A program made the position numbers and the translations under genes. A DNA stretch of 64,000 bases from Cyanobium sp. NIES-981 (GTDB taxonomy: Bacteria; Cyanobacteriota; Cyanobacteriia; PCC-6307; Cyanobiaceae), in the NCBI RefSeq assembly GCF_900088535.1, contig NZ_LT578417.1, positions 496,001 through 560,000 on the forward strand, in the 5' to 3' direction. The notes under the pieces are model-generated. The model did not search any database and was not told where the DNA came from. It saw only the letters and a program-made list of their open reading frames with translations. Shown here in pieces: positions 24,747-34,580 of this stretch. How positions within the stretch are numbered: position 1 is the first letter of the stretch; each line of letters begins with the position of its first letter.

Positions 24747-26165
24747 TCAGTCCAGCCATTCGGTATGGAAGCTGCCCGGTTTGTCGACCCGTTCGTAGGT
24801 GTGGGAGCCGAAGCAGTCGCGCATGGCCTGCACCAGGTTCTGGGGCAACCGGCCCGTGCGGTAGCTGTCGATGTAGTCGAGGGTGCTGGACAGGCAGGGC
24901 ACCGGGATGCCGGCAAGCGCGGCGCCGGCCACGATCCGGCGCAGGCCGGGCAGGCGCCGGTTGATCTGCTCGGCGAACCAGGGGTCGAGCATCAGGTTCG
25001 GCAGATCGGGGGAGGCGGTGTAGGCATCCTGGATGCGCTGCAGCAGGCGGGCCCGGATGATGCAGCCCCCCTTCCAGATCTGGCCGATGGCGGCGAAGTC
25101 CAGGCCGTAGTCGTGCAGTTTCGAAGCTTCCTGGAGCAGGGCCATGCCCTGGCCGTAGCTCACGATGCAGGCGGCGATGCAGGCATCCCGCAAAGGCGCC
25201 AGGCCTTCGGCCGGAGCGCCCAGCTCCACCCCATGGGGGCCCGGACCGTGGAGCACGGCCTCGGCCGCCAGGCGCTCGGGACGCAGGGAGCTGAGCACGC
25301 GGGCATTGAGGGCGGCGTAGATCGTGGGAACGGGAACCCCCATCTCCAGCGCACTCACTACGGTCCACAGACCGGTGCCCTTCTGGCCTGCCGCATCCAC
25401 GATCTGCTCCACCAGGTCGGTACCGCTGCTGGGGTCCTTGGTGCGAAGGCACACTTCGGTGATCTCCACCAGGAAGGAGGCAAGTTCCTCGCTGTCGTTC
25501 CAGAGGGCCAGCACATCGGCCATCTGATCGCCGTTCATGCCGCCGCAGCGCTTCATCAGGTCGTAGGCCTCGGCCAGGATCTGCTCGATGCCGTATTCGA
25601 TGCCGTTGTGCACGGTCTTCACGAAGTGGCCGGCACCACCGGGGCCGATGTAGGTGACGCAGGGGCCGTCGTCGACCTGGGCGGCCATCTTGCGCACCAG
25701 CGGTTCGATCGCGTCGTAGGCCGAACGGGTGCCGCCGGGCATCATGCTCGGACCTTCGAGGGCACCCTTCGCGCCGCCGGAGACACCCATCCCGATGTAG
25801 CCGAAACTCTGGCTCTCCAGCTGGGCCACACGCCGTTCGGTATCCGTGTACAGCGAGTTGCCGCCGTCGATGAGGAGATCGCCTTCTTCGAGCAGGGGGG
25901 AGATCGAGGCGATGGTGTCATCCACCGGCTGCCCCGCCTTCACCATCATCAGGATGCGCCGGGGACGCTCAAGGGCGGCCACGAACTCCTCCAGGGTGCG
26001 CGCGCCCACGATGTCCTTGCCGGCGCCGCGCCCCTGCAGGAAGGCTTCCGTCTTCGCATAGGTGCGGTTGTAGACAACGCTGGAAAACCCGTTGCGCTCC
26101 GCATTGAGCACCAGGTTCTCCCCCATCACGCCGAGGCCGATCAGGCCGAAATGTGCCGATCCCAT
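24747..26165 (-). CDS. gnd: 6-phosphogluconate dehydrogenase, decarboxylating
   Basis: The product is 472 aa. It converts 6-phosphogluconate and NADP+ to ribulose-5-phosphate, CO2 and NADPH. The N-terminal Rossmann motif is GLIGLGVMGENLVLNAERNG, the substrate motif GMGVSGGAKGALEGPSMMPG is near residue 128, and the catalytic lysine region is GHFVKTVHNGIEYG near 185. The C-terminus ends with SHTYERVDKPGSFHTEW. It is the first gene of gnd-pgl-CIA30. Confidence 0.98.
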   Translation of the reverse strand: MGSAHFGLIGLGVMGENLVLNAERNGFSSVVYNRTYAKTEAFLQGRGAGKDIVGARTLEEFVAALERPRRILMMVKAGQPVDDTIASISPLLEEGDLLIDGGNSLYTDTERRVAQLESQSFGYIGMGVSGGAKGALEGPSMMPGGTRSAYDAIEPLVRKMAAQVDDGPCVTYIGPGGAGHFVKTVHNGIEYGIEQILAEAYDLMKRCGGMNGDQMADVLALWNDSEELASFLVEITEVCLRTKDPSSGTDLVEQIVDAAGQKGTGLWTVVSALEMGVPVPTIYAALNARVLSSLRPERLAAEAVLHGPGPHGVELGAPAEGLAPLRDACIAACIVSYGQGMALLQEASKLHDYGLDFAAIGQIWKGGCIIRARLLQRIQDAYTASPDLPNLMLDPWFAEQINRRLPGLRRIVAGAALAGIPVPCLSSTLDYIDSYRTGRLPQNLVQAMRDCFGSHTYERVDKPGSFHTEWLD

Positions 26166-26285
26166 CCGTTGGTTCGAGGCTTTGGCCTCAGTGTGGCCAG
26201 AGCGAACGGAAGCGGGGCCGTTCCGTCACAACTGGCGCCCCTCTGTCAGGGTCTCCTGGCCTGGGGAGGCAGTCGGAGCGCCCGA

Positions 26286-26354
26286 TCAGATGATGGCGCC
26301 CGGTCAGATCACGCCGCCATTCAGATCACGGTGCCCTCTAGACCACGGTGCCAT
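26286..26354. repeat. 17-bp imperfect tandem repeat carrying the glgC stop codon
   Basis: Four units of 17-18 bp are stacked: 26286-26303, 26304-26320, 26321-26337 and 26338-26354. The last is the end of glgC. Units two and three match at 14 of 17 positions. On the minus strand the units end in TAG, TGA, TGA and TGA in succession. As 17 is not a multiple of three, the stops rotate through the frames. Confidence 0.85.
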
Positions 26355-27633
26355 CGGCGATGGTGCCGTTCTTCACCACCACCACGATGCCGTTGCGGAT
26401 GTAGAAGTTCAGCTCCGGCCGGTCGGCTTCTTCCACCCGGTCCTTGTTGATGATCGTGACGTCGCGACCGATGCGCACGTTCTTGTCCAAGATGGCCCCT
26501 TTCACCGTGGTGCCCCTGCCGACACCAAGCGGGATTCCGCCCCGCTGCCGCAAGGTGGCGCGTTCCTCTGACGACTCGAAGTAGTCGGAACCCATCACCA
26601 GCGTGTCCTGCAGGACAACGCTGTCTTCAACGCGGGTCCTGACACCGAGAACGCAGTGATGGATGCTGCAGGCCTTGAGCAGGGATCCCTCTCCGATGAT
26701 CGACTCGGTGACCTGGGCGTCCTGGAGCTTGCTCGGGGGAAGGTAACGGGGACGGGTGTAGATGGGAAACTTTTCGTCGTAGAACGAGAACGGCGGATTG
26801 GGCTGTTCGGTGAGCGCCAGATTCGCCTCGTAGAACGCGCCGATCGTGCCGATATCCTCCCAGTAGTCATCGAAGAGATAGCTGCGTAGTTGATCACCAC
26901 GGGCCAGAGAGGCCGGGATGATCTCCTTGCCGAAGTCGGTCGAGGTGGGATTGGAATTGAGCAGATCGAACAGGGTGTCTCGGCTGAACACATAGATCCC
27001 CATCGACGCCAGATGGGGGCGCTTGGCTGCCTCCTCACGGGAGAGCCCGAGACTCTGGGTGTCCACCCGCATGGCCGTGAGGGCTTCGCCCTTGGGCTTC
27101 TCACGAAATTCCTGGATGCGTCCCTCGCCATCGGTGCGCATCAGACCAAACGACTCAGCCTGCACCGGGTCCACCGGCAGGGCTCCCACCGATAGATCGG
27201 CACCGGTGTCGATGTGGTGCTGCACGAAGCGGCTGTAATCCATGCGGTACAGCTGGTCACCGGAGAGGATCAGGTAGTGATCCACGTCCCATTCCTGGAA
27301 CAGCCACTGATACTTGCGCACGGCGTCGGCCGTACCCTCGAACCAGCTGGGACTGTCCGGGGTTTGCTGGGCTGCCAGCACTTCCACGAAGCCCTGACCA
27401 AAACCAGCCGAGAGGTTGTAACTCATCGACAGGTGCCGATTGAGCGACGCACTGTTGAACTGCGTCAACACATAAATCTTGTTGATCTCTGAGTTGATGC
27501 AATTGCTGATGGGAATGTCAATGAGCCGGTACTTGCCTGCCAGCGGTACAGCCGGCTTGGCACGCATCTTGGTGAGCGGATAGAGGCGGGTGCCGGCACC
27601 ACCTCCCAGAATGATGGCAAGGACGCGTTTCAT
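26338..27633 (-). CDS. glgC: glucose-1-phosphate adenylyltransferase
   Basis: The product is 431 aa. It makes ADP-glucose, the committed step of glycogen synthesis, and in cyanobacteria is activated by 3-phosphoglycerate. The nucleotide-binding start [20 protein letters not shown] and the [17 protein letters not shown] segment are intact, and the C-terminal left-handed beta-helix ([20 protein letters not shown]) is present. It ends GTIADGTVV and its stop is repeated downstream (see the repeat entry). Confidence 0.98.
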   Translation of the reverse strand: MKRVLAIILGGGAGTRLYPLTKMRAKPAVPLAGKYRLIDIPISNCINSEINKIYVLTQFNSASLNRHLSMSYNLSAGFGQGFVEVLAAQQTPDSPSWFEGTADAVRKYQWLFQEWDVDHYLILSGDQLYRMDYSRFVQHHIDTGADLSVGALPVDPVQAESFGLMRTDGEGRIQEFREKPKGEALTAMRVDTQSLGLSREEAAKRPHLASMGIYVFSRDTLFDLLNSNPTSTDFGKEIIPASLARGDQLRSYLFDDYWEDIGTIGAFYEANLALTEQPNPPFSFYDEKFPIYTRPRYLPPSKLQDAQVTESIIGEGSLLKACSIHHCVLGVRTRVEDSVVLQDTLVMGSDYFESSEERATLRQRGGIPLGVGRGTTVKGAILDKNVRIGRDVTIINKDRVEEADRPELNFYIRNGIVVVVKNGTIADGTVV

Positions 27634-27729
27634 GTCTCCTGATTCCTTCTCTTGTTAGGGGGGACCGTACAGGACCAGGGCTCCTGCAGGCGAGTGCCGG
27701 CGGTACTGCACGGCGCTGTTGGTGCCGGG

Positions 27730-27749
27730 GATCACTGCAAGGAGTGATC
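27730..27749. terminator. hairpin between hemA and glgC
   Basis: A perfect 7-bp stem GATCACT / AGTGATC with a 6-nt loop lies 10 bp after the hemA stop and 96 bp before the glgC start. There is no T-tract on the minus strand, so it could be an mRNA-stabilising or attenuating hairpin rather than a terminator. Confidence 0.45.
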
Positions 27750-27759
27750 GGGTTGACCC

Positions 27760-29079
27760 TCAGGGGCCAGAGCTCAGTGATCCGTCGTCCTGGAGCTCGA
27801 AGAGCTCCTCGATCACACGCATGCAGGTATGGCGCTGCTGGCGCGCTTGAGGCGCCCGCAGGTTGGTCATGGGCGTGTGGAGAACCTTGTTGATGATTCC
27901 CTTGCTCAAGGCCTCCACCACCTTCCGCTCCCGGGCCGAGAGATCGGGACCCATGCGGCTGAGGGCCTTCTGGAGTTCCTGCTCCCGGATCTCCTCGAGA
28001 CGGCGGCGCAGACGGTTCACCACGGGCACGGCCTCGAGCCCGTCCCACCATTCCAGGAACAGCCGTGCCTCTTCCCTGAGCAGCCCTTCAGCCTCGGCAG
28101 CGATCTCGCGCCTGGCCTCCTGGTTGCGGGTCACCACTTCCTGCAGGTCATCCACATCGAACGACTGAACCCCCGCCACACCGGCGGTGTCGGCCGCGAT
28201 GTTGCGCGGAACGCCGATGTCCACCAGCATCAGGGAACTGCGACGGTTGAGTCCGCTCAGCCGCCCGGCCGTGATGATCGGTTCCTCCGCCGCGGTGCTG
28301 GTGAACACCAGCGAGCACGTGCTCAGGCAGTGGTCCAGATCCTCCAGCGGCCGGCATTGCACGGGCAGGGTGGGAAAGTCTGCCGCCAGCTGCTCCGCGC
28401 GGCCCACCGTGCGGTTGAGCAGGACCACCCCCCGGCAGCCCTTGGCCTGGAGGTGTTGCAGCAGCAACCGGGCCATGCGGCCGGCGCCCACGACGGCCAC
28501 CTGCTCCTGATCGAGGGGCACGAGCTCATCGCACCCCCTGGCCTGCCCCACCTTGAGCTGGGCCAGCTCCACCGCCGCGGAACTGATCGAGACGGCTCCG
28601 GTGCCGAGATTGGTCTCGGTGCGGACGCGCTTTCCGGTGCTGACAGCCTGGTTGAGCAGGCGGTTGAGAATCGGACCCACGGAGTGGTGCTCCTGGCCCA
28701 GCCGCACCATCTTCTTCACCTGGGAGAGGATCTGACCTTCACCCAGCACGAGGGAATCGAGGCCGGCAGCGACGCGCAGCAGATGCGCCACCGCGTCCTC
28801 GTGGTGATACGTGAAGAGGTGGGGCGTCAGCTCGTCCACGGCCAGGCCGGAATGCTGGCTGAGGAAGGCGCCGACCGAGGAGATCCCCTGCTCAGGATGG
28901 CGCAGCAGGGTGTAGATCTCGAGCCGGTTGCAGGTGCTGAGGATCGAGGCCTCCAGCACCTGGTCGTCCTCCCGGAGCTGCTGCAGGGAGGCATCCATGG
29001 CCTGCTCCGGGATGCTGAGCCGCTCCCGGATTTCAACCGGTGCTGTGCGGTGGCTCAGTCCGACGACGGCGATATGCAT
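27760..29079 (-). CDS. hemA: glutamyl-tRNA reductase
   Basis: The product is 439 aa from ATG 29079 (MHIAVVGLSHRTAPVEIRE). It reduces glutamyl-tRNA to glutamate-1-semialdehyde, the first committed step of haem, chlorophyll and bilin synthesis. The catalytic cysteine is in STCNRLEIYT near residue 50. The NADPH domain (VAVVGAGRMARLLLQHLQ) and the C-terminal dimerisation helix are present. The open frame extends 20 codons upstream, but the family start is clear. Confidence 0.97.
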   Translation of the reverse strand: MHIAVVGLSHRTAPVEIRERLSIPEQAMDASLQQLREDDQVLEASILSTCNRLEIYTLLRHPEQGISSVGAFLSQHSGLAVDELTPHLFTYHHEDAVAHLLRVAAGLDSLVLGEGQILSQVKKMVRLGQEHHSVGPILNRLLNQAVSTGKRVRTETNLGTGAVSISSAAVELAQLKVGQARGCDELVPLDQEQVAVVGAGRMARLLLQHLQAKGCRGVVLLNRTVGRAEQLAADFPTLPVQCRPLEDLDHCLSTCSLVFTSTAAEEPIITAGRLSGLNRRSSLMLVDIGVPRNIAADTAGVAGVQSFDVDDLQEVVTRNQEARREIAAEAEGLLREEARLFLEWWDGLEAVPVVNRLRRRLEEIREQELQKALSRMGPDLSARERKVVEALSKGIINKVLHTPMTNLRAPQARQQRHTCMRVIEELFELQDDGSLSSGP

Positions 29080-29113
29080 GGTGACTGGGCGGGGTGTGCT
29101 GCTCGGGAACCGA

Positions 29114-30118
29114 TCAGCGCAACGCGATGCTCTGGGCACCAGGCTTGATGTGCACCGTGTCGGTGAAGCGGGCAGTGTTGTCCAGGGTGCTGATCACCAG
29201 GGAGCTGGTGCGGGTGCAGTCCTTCTCGAACTTCACGCCGTCGAACAGCAGCCCGTCGGTGATGCCGCTGCCGGCAAACACCACGTTCTCACCGGAGGCC
29301 AGTTCCTCGGCTTCATAGATCTTGTCGGGGTCGGTGATGCCCATCTCCGTCAGGCGGGCCAGGTTGCCTTCACGGGTGAGGCCTTCCCATTCCTTGGTCT
29401 GGGCCACGGCGGGGTCGTAGACCAGCTGGCCCTGGAAGTGGCCGCCCAGGGCCCGCATGGCGGCGGCGGAGATCACCCCCTCCGGAGCGGCGCCGATGCC
29501 CATCAGGCAGTGGGTGCCGGTGCCTGCGAAGCCGCAGGCGATGGCGGCCTGCACGTCACCGTCGGAGATGGGCTGCACCCGGGCACCGGTGGCCCGGATC
29601 TCCGCGATCAGATCCTTGTGGCGGGCGCGGTCCATCACCACGATCACCAGCTCGCTCTTGGCCATGCCAAGGCACTGGCTGAGGATCTCGATGTTCTCGG
29701 TGGCGCTCTTGCGGATGTCCACCTTGCCCTTGGCGGCCGGGGGCGCCGCCAGCTTCTTCATGTAGAAGTCAGGAGCATTGAAGAGGCCGCCCCGGTCGGA
29801 GGCGGCCAGCACGGCCATCGAGCCGCGCTGGTTGTTGGCGCAGAGGTTGGTCCCTTCACAGGGATCCACCGCGAAGTCGACACCGGGACCGGTGCCGCTG
29901 CCCACTTCTTCGCCGATGTAGAGCATCGGAGCTTCGTCGCGCTCCCCTTCGCCGATCACGATGCGGCCCTGCATCTGGATCTGGCCCATGCGCTTGCGCA
30001 TCGCCTCCACCGCAGCGGCGTCCGCCTCGTCCTTCTTACCGAGACCCGTGAGTTCGGCCGAGGCGATGGCGGCCTGTTCTACGACCTCGAGAATTTCCTG
30101 GATGAGGGTGCGATCCAC
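29114..30118 (-). CDS. glpX: class II fructose-1,6-bisphosphatase / sedoheptulose-1,7-bisphosphatase
   Basis: The product is 334 aa. In cyanobacteria this GlpX-type enzyme hydrolyses both fructose-1,6- and sedoheptulose-1,7-bisphosphate in the Calvin cycle. Metal and substrate segments include [40 protein letters not shown] and [18 protein letters not shown]. It lies 34 bp upstream of hemA on the same strand and is divergent from rpe, so the two Calvin-cycle genes share an intergenic region. Confidence 0.97.
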   Translation of the reverse strand: MDRTLIQEILEVVEQAAIASAELTGLGKKDEADAAAVEAMRKRMGQIQMQGRIVIGEGERDEAPMLYIGEEVGSGTGPGVDFAVDPCEGTNLCANNQRGSMAVLAASDRGGLFNAPDFYMKKLAAPPAAKGKVDIRKSATENIEILSQCLGMAKSELVIVVMDRARHKDLIAEIRATGARVQPISDGDVQAAIACGFAGTGTHCLMGIGAAPEGVISAAAMRALGGHFQGQLVYDPAVAQTKEWEGLTREGNLARLTEMGITDPDKIYEAEELASGENVVFAGSGITDGLLFDGVKFEKDCTRTSSLVISTLDNTARFTDTVHIKPGAQSIALR

Positions 30119-30234
30119 AGTGGTCCGGCAAGGGTGGAGGCTTCGGGCTGAGGCCTGAGATGCCAGCTGCTGAGCGGCATTTCAGGCAGGAAGCGCTGTT
30201 CAGTGTATCAGCGCCGTTCCCGCCGCCCCCTCCC

Positions 30235-30262
30235 GGGGGCGGGGCGGGGGAGGGGGCGGGGG
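30235..30262 (+). promoter_or_regulatory. perfect G-quadruplex motif upstream of rpe
   Basis: Five runs of guanine (G5, G4, G5, G5, G5) are separated by single bases C, C, A, C. With four or more runs and 1-nt loops this is close to an ideal quadruplex-forming motif. A -10-like TACAAT at 30269-30274 follows, so the motif covers the expected -35 position of rpe. Confidence 0.7.
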
Positions 30263-30268
30263 CTTTCC

Positions 30269-30274
30269 TACAAT
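30269..30274 (+). promoter_or_regulatory. predicted -10 element of the rpe promoter
   Basis: TACAAT lies 27 bp upstream of the rpe ATG. No -35 hexamer is visible because the expected place is filled by the G-rich tract, so the promoter, if real, lacks a normal -35. Confidence 0.45.
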
Positions 30275-30300
30275 CGGTTCTCCCTGTCCGCTGAACCCGC

Positions 30301-30984
30301 ATGAGCACGAAGTCCCTGGTGGTGTCCCCGTCGATTCTCTCGGCTGATTTCTCTCGCCTCGGGGATGACGTACGGGCGGTGGATGCCGCCGGTGCCGACT
30401 GGATCCATGTGGATGTGATGGACGGGCGCTTCGTGCCGAACATCACGATCGGCCCGCTGATTGTTCAGGCCCTGCGCCCGGTGACGGCCAAGACCCTGGA
30501 CGTTCATCTCATGATCGTGGAGCCGGAGAAGTATGTGCCCGAGTTCGCGAAGGCCGGGGCGGACATCATCTCCGTGCAGGTGGAGGCCTGTCCCCATCTG
30601 CACCGCAACCTGGCCCAGATCCGTGATCTCGGCAAGATGGCCGGTGCCGTGCTGAATCCCGGCACCCCGATCGACACGCTGGAGTACTGCCTCGAACTGT
30701 GCGATCTGGTGCTGGTGATGAGTGTGAACCCTGGCTTCGGCGGTCAGAGCTTCATCGAAAGCCAGGTGGACAAGATCCGTGATCTCCGTCGCATGTGCGA
30801 TGCCAAGGGCCTGGATCCCTGGATCGAGGTCGACGGCGGCATCAAGGCGGAGAATGCCTGGAAGGTGATCGAGGCTGGAGCCAACGCCATCGTGAGCGGG
30901 TCCGGCGTGTTCAACCAGCCGAGCTATGCGGACGCCATCAGCGGCATTCGCCACAGCCGTCGGCCTACGGCCGTGGCCGCCTGA
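30301..30984 (+). CDS. rpe: ribulose-phosphate 3-epimerase
   Basis: The product is 227 aa. It interconverts ribulose-5-phosphate and xylulose-5-phosphate in the Calvin and pentose phosphate pathways. TIM-barrel signatures are [55 protein letters not shown] and [13 protein letters not shown], with the catalytic aspartates intact. It is divergent from glpX. Confidence 0.98.
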   Translation: MSTKSLVVSPSILSADFSRLGDDVRAVDAAGADWIHVDVMDGRFVPNITIGPLIVQALRPVTAKTLDVHLMIVEPEKYVPEFAKAGADIISVQVEACPHLHRNLAQIRDLGKMAGAVLNPGTPIDTLEYCLELCDLVLVMSVNPGFGGQSFIESQVDKIRDLRRMCDAKGLDPWIEVDGGIKAENAWKVIEAGANAIVSGSGVFNQPSYADAISGIRHSRRPTAVAA

Positions 30985-31020
30985 CCCCGACGGGTGGTCC
31001 AGATCCGGCCAGGAGAACCA

Positions 31021-31048
31021 CCGGGGCAGGAGTTCACCCCTGCCCCGG
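31021..31048. terminator. strong hairpin between convergent rpe and ccsB
   Basis: A perfect 10-bp stem CCGGGGCAGG / CCTGCCCCGG with an 8-nt loop begins 37 bp after the rpe stop. There is no T-tract on either strand, so it may act as a bidirectional or Rho-assisted terminator. Confidence 0.55.
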
Positions 31049-31100
31049 CGCCCCGCAGACGCCGGCCCTGCCGTGCCAGGCGGGGCGGACACCATTCACT

Positions 31101-31154
31101 CACCTGTCAAGAGTCAGCTGTCACAAGTGAGCTGTCAGGTCAGCTCTCAAAGAA
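31101..31154. repeat. about 14-bp degenerate tandem repeat carrying the ccsB stop codon
   Basis: Four related units lie at 31101-31114, 31115-31128, 31129-31140 and 31141-31154, the last being the end of ccsB. The first two match at 11 of 14 positions; the third is shortened to 12. Read from the ccsB stop, TGA triplets recur in all three frames within about 35 nt. Confidence 0.65.
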
Positions 31155-32090
31155 CCAGCCGTAGCTGTGCAGGCCGATGCCGAGCAGATTCACCCCGATG
31201 TAGCAGACGACGATCACCACCAGGCCCAGGGACGCCACGATGGCGGGCCGCCTCCCCTGCCATCCCCGGATCAGCCGGGTGTGCAGGTAGGCCGCGTACA
31301 CCAGCCAGCAGATCAGGGCCCAGGTTTCCTTCGGATCCCAGCTCCACCAACTGCCCCACGCTTCATTGGCCCATACCGCTCCACTCACCAGGCCCACCGA
31401 CAGCAGCAGGAAGCCCACCGTGATGGTGCGGTAGCTGAGTGAGTCGAGCTGTTCGGCCATCGAGAGCGAACCGCTGGTGAGCCTGAGGGGCGCGGCCATC
31501 GCCCCGGGTCCTTCGGTGGCCAGCTGGGCCTGACGGAAGCCCCCGCTGCCGATGGAGCTGCTGCGCAGCTCAAGGGCCTTGCCCCGGTCGGTGAACAGCA
31601 CCGCCAGCGACAGCAGGGAGCCCACCAGCAGGGCCGCGTAGCTGAGCATGATCACGCTCACGTGCATCACCAGCCAGCTGGAGCGCAGGGCCGGCACCAG
31701 CGGCGAGGCTTCCTGCAGGCGATCGGGCAGGGCGAAGCTGGCAAAGGCCACGCAGCCCAGGGCCATCGGGGTGGCGGCTGCCGGCACCAGGGGCGAAGGC
31801 CAGGAGCGCTCCACCAGCAGCTGGGTGAGGGTGCAGCCCCAGGCCAGGAAGCAGAGCGACTCGTAGAGGTTGCTGATGGGGAAGTGTCCGGAATCGATCC
31901 AGCGCAGCACGAGCTGGGCGGTGAGGCACAGATTGGCGCTGGCCACCAGCAGCCTCACCACGGAGCTGGTGCCTCCGCCGCTGAGGGCCCAGAACGCCAG
32001 GGGAAGCACCAGCAGCAGCAGCGCGAAGGCTGCCAGACCAAGGCCAAGAACCGGATCGTGGAGCAGATCGGGCAAGGTTTCAACGCACAA
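31140..32090 (-). CDS. ccsB: cytochrome c biogenesis protein CcsB (ResC type, system II)
   Basis: The product is 316 aa from a TTG start at 32090. CcsB (CcsA in plants) handles haem delivery and ligation for c-type cytochromes on the lumenal side. It has about eight membrane helices. The haem-binding WWD-type signature [19 protein letters not shown] is near residue 235, and conserved histidines are in [13 protein letters not shown] and LHTRLIRGW. Its start lies 36 bp after the lptF/G-type gene. The partner Ccs1 is not in this window. Confidence 0.93.
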   Translation of the reverse strand: MCVETLPDLLHDPVLGLGLAAFALLLLVLPLAFWALSGGGTSSVVRLLVASANLCLTAQLVLRWIDSGHFPISNLYESLCFLAWGCTLTQLLVERSWPSPLVPAAATPMALGCVAFASFALPDRLQEASPLVPALRSSWLVMHVSVIMLSYAALLVGSLLSLAVLFTDRGKALELRSSSIGSGGFRQAQLATEGPGAMAAPLRLTSGSLSMAEQLDSLSYRTITVGFLLLSVGLVSGAVWANEAWGSWWSWDPKETWALICWLVYAAYLHTRLIRGWQGRRPAIVASLGLVVIVVCYIGVNLLGIGLHSYGWFFES

Positions 32091-32126
32091 CCAGGGGCCA
32101 GTCTGGCGGTTCGTGGGCAGGCTCGC

Positions 32127-33317
32127 TCAGCGGCTGGCCTGCCGTAACAGCACAAGACCGGTCGCCAGGCCGATCAGCACCGGCAGCCAGGCCGACAGGG
32201 CCGGTGTGAGCGTGCCCTTCACGCCCAGGGAACTGAAGCTGAAGGCCACCAGGTAGTAGCCGAAGATCAGCAGCACGCTCAGCCCGAACCCCTGGCTGCG
32301 GCTGCGGCGGGAGTGGGGGCGGGCACCGAGGCTGCTGCCGATCAGGCCAAACACCAGGCAGACCGCCGGAAAGGAGAACTTTTCCTGGATGCGGACCCGC
32401 AGCTTGCGGGCGGCCCGGCTGTCGCCGGATTCCCGCAGCAATCTCTCGGCGGTGCGCGCCTGGCCGATGCTCATCTCGTTGGCATCCCTCGGCAGTTTCG
32501 CCACCTTCAGCGGCTGGTTGCCGAGGGGATAGAGATAGCGGTCGAACCGCGCCGAAGTGATGGCCTCCGAGCCACCACGGCCGATGCCCACCACCTGACC
32601 ATCGAGAAACTCCCATTGGGCATCCTTCGCGCTCCAACGGGCCCGATCCGCCGTGAGCATCACGCGGTGGGCCGACCGGCTCAGGTCCACCAGGGTCACA
32701 TCCTCCATCACCCCCTGGTTGAACCGCTGGGCGTAGAAGATGTGCGTCAGGCCCTTCTCCGTGCTGCCATCGGGGAGCTCCACCCGCCCGAACTTGGAAT
32801 ACACCACGTTGTCCTTCTGTTCTCCGGCCACGGCCCGGCCGATGGCACGGCTGAGGGTGGCCTCGGCCTGGCTGAGGGTGGTGGGCACGATGGCTTCGTT
32901 GAAGCCGAAGGTGAGCAGGGTCATCGCCACGGCCAGGGCCACGGCGGGCACGAGCATGCGCCAGGTGGGCACGCCCACGCTGCGCAGGGCCGTGAGCTCG
33001 CTGTTGCCCGACAACTTGCTGTAGGTGAGCAGCGTGGCCATCAGGGTGGCCATGGGGAAGGAGAGGACCAGAAACGAGGGCAACTCCAGCAGCAGCACCT
33101 GCACTGCCACATCGAGCGGTAGACCGGATTCCGCCACCCGGCGCACCAGTTCGAACACCGCTCCCACCGAGAGGGAGACGGCGGTGAAGGCCGCCACCCC
33201 GAACACCAGGGGACCGATCAGCTCGGCCAGCATCCAGCGATCGAGCAGGGGCAATCGCCTCCACGGCCTGAGCAGCCGCTGGAGCTTGGCGGGGTGTGTT
33301 GGGTTCAGCGTGGTCAC
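32127..33317 (-). CDS. LptF/LptG-family LPS export permease (YjgP/YjgQ)
   Basis: The product is 396 aa. It has the family layout of N-terminal helices ([20 protein letters not shown]), a large periplasmic domain (about residues 110-300) and three C-terminal helices. The [21 protein letters not shown] segment is characteristic. A single permease of this family is typical in cyanobacteria, where it may form a homodimer with LptB; the precise F or G identity is not resolvable. Its start overlaps the lptB stop by 4 bp. Confidence 0.9.
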   Translation of the reverse strand: MTTLNPTHPAKLQRLLRPWRRLPLLDRWMLAELIGPLVFGVAAFTAVSLSVGAVFELVRRVAESGLPLDVAVQVLLLELPSFLVLSFPMATLMATLLTYSKLSGNSELTALRSVGVPTWRMLVPAVALAVAMTLLTFGFNEAIVPTTLSQAEATLSRAIGRAVAGEQKDNVVYSKFGRVELPDGSTEKGLTHIFYAQRFNQGVMEDVTLVDLSRSAHRVMLTADRARWSAKDAQWEFLDGQVVGIGRGGSEAITSARFDRYLYPLGNQPLKVAKLPRDANEMSIGQARTAERLLRESGDSRAARKLRVRIQEKFSFPAVCLVFGLIGSSLGARPHSRRSRSQGFGLSVLLIFGYYLVAFSFSSLGVKGTLTPALSAWLPVLIGLATGLVLLRQASR

Positions 33318-34042
33318 AGCCGGAATCCTTCGCCCAGGTAGTGGCGGCGCACCAGGGGATCGTTGCCCACCTCGAGGGACGTTCCAGAGGCCAGGATGGC
33401 CCCCTCGGAGAGGATGTAGGCCCGATCGGTGATCGCCAGGGTTTCGCGAACGTTGTGGTCGGTGATCAGGAGCCCCATGCCCCGGCCGCGCAGCTCGTTG
33501 ATCAGCTGCTGCAGGTCGGCCACGGCGATGGGATCCACCCCGGCAAAGGGCTCATCCAGCAGCAGATAGCGCGGCCCCTCGGCACCGACAGCCAGGGCTC
33601 TGGCCACCTCGCAGCGGCGGCGCTCACCGCCGGAGAGCTGAAAGCCGCGGCGATGCTGGAAGGGGGAGAGGTGGAACTCCGCAATCAGGGTCTCCAGCCG
33701 CTCGCGGCGCAGAGCGCGGGGCGTCCGGCTGGATTCGAGCGCCAGCCGCAGGTTGTCGCGAACCGTGAGCTGGCGGAACACGCTGGGCTCCTGGGGCAGA
33801 TAGCCGATGCCCAGGCGCGCTCGCTGGGGCATCGGCAGGTGGGCGATTGGGGCACCATCCAGCAGCACAGCGCCGCCGTCGGGGCGGATCAGCCCGGTCA
33901 CCAGGCCGAACGTGGTGGTTTTGCCGGCGCCGTTCGGTCCGAGCAGACCCACCACTTCACCCGGCTGCAGCTGCAGGGAGACGTGGTCAACCAGCACCCG
34001 GCCACCGATGGCCAGGACCACCTGCTTCAACGCCAGCGTCAT
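33314..34042 (-). CDS. lptB: LPS export ABC transporter ATP-binding protein LptB
   Basis: The product is 242 aa. It powers movement of lipopolysaccharide from the inner membrane to the outer membrane. Walker A is [17 protein letters not shown], the Q-loop region [10 protein letters not shown], the ABC signature [15 protein letters not shown] and Walker [16 protein letters not shown], as is typical for LptB. It overlaps lptA upstream and the permease gene downstream by 4 bp each. Confidence 0.96.
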   Translation of the reverse strand: MTLALKQVVLAIGGRVLVDHVSLQLQPGEVVGLLGPNGAGKTTTFGLVTGLIRPDGGAVLLDGAPIAHLPMPQRARLGIGYLPQEPSVFRQLTVRDNLRLALESSRTPRALRRERLETLIAEFHLSPFQHRRGFQLSGGERRRCEVARALAVGAEGPRYLLLDEPFAGVDPIAVADLQQLINELRGRGMGLLITDHNVRETLAITDRAYILSEGAILASGTSLEVGNDPLVRRHYLGEGFRL

Positions 34043-34545
34043 GGCTGCGCTGAGGGCGCGGGGGCAGGGGCAGTCCTGAACCGGTAGAGGGTCAACACCT
34101 GCTGGCCTGGGGCCGGCTCCGCCAGCAGGCGTTCCCCGTTCACCAGGTACACCAGTCGTTCCGCCCGGATGGTGTTGCCGTCGCCCTGCACGACATCCAC
34201 CTCACCGCTCAGCACGAGGCGACCCTCGCGGCTGAAGTACTGGGCCTGCCTGGCCGTGGCCACCACGCCCTGGTCTTCATACACGATGCGCACGTTCCCA
34301 CTGGCCGTGAGGATGCCGGTGGAGTTGTCGGCTCTCTGCAGATCGGATTCGATGGTGACAACGCCGGTGACCGGAGCCCGGGCTGGAGCGGAAGCCGGCG
34401 CGGGGGCTGCGGCAGGACTGCCGGCCCCGACCTGGGCGTGCACGCCTGGAGCTGCCAGGCCGCTGACGCAGAGACCGAGCACGGCGGCGGCAACAAGGGG
34501 AGCAGACAGGGCCAAGGTGCCGGGCCAATGGTGCAGCCGGAACAA
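34039..34545 (-). CDS. lptA: LptA/OstA-like periplasmic LPS-transport protein
   Basis: The product is 168 aa. An N-terminal signal ([21 protein letters not shown]) and an Ala/Pro-rich linker precede an OstA/LptA beta-jellyroll (about residues 60-155: [60 protein letters not shown]). It should bridge LptC and LptD. It is the first gene of the lptA-lptB-permease run. Confidence 0.9.
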   Translation of the reverse strand: MFRLHHWPGTLALSAPLVAAAVLGLCVSGLAAPGVHAQVGAGSPAAAPAPASAPARAPVTGVVTIESDLQRADNSTGILTASGNVRIVYEDQGVVATARQAQYFSREGRLVLSGEVDVVQGDGNTIRAERLVYLVNGERLLAEPAPGQQVLTLYRFRTAPAPAPSAQP

Positions 34546-34580
34546 TCTACAGATCGCTCCCAGACCAGGACCGCTGCTGC

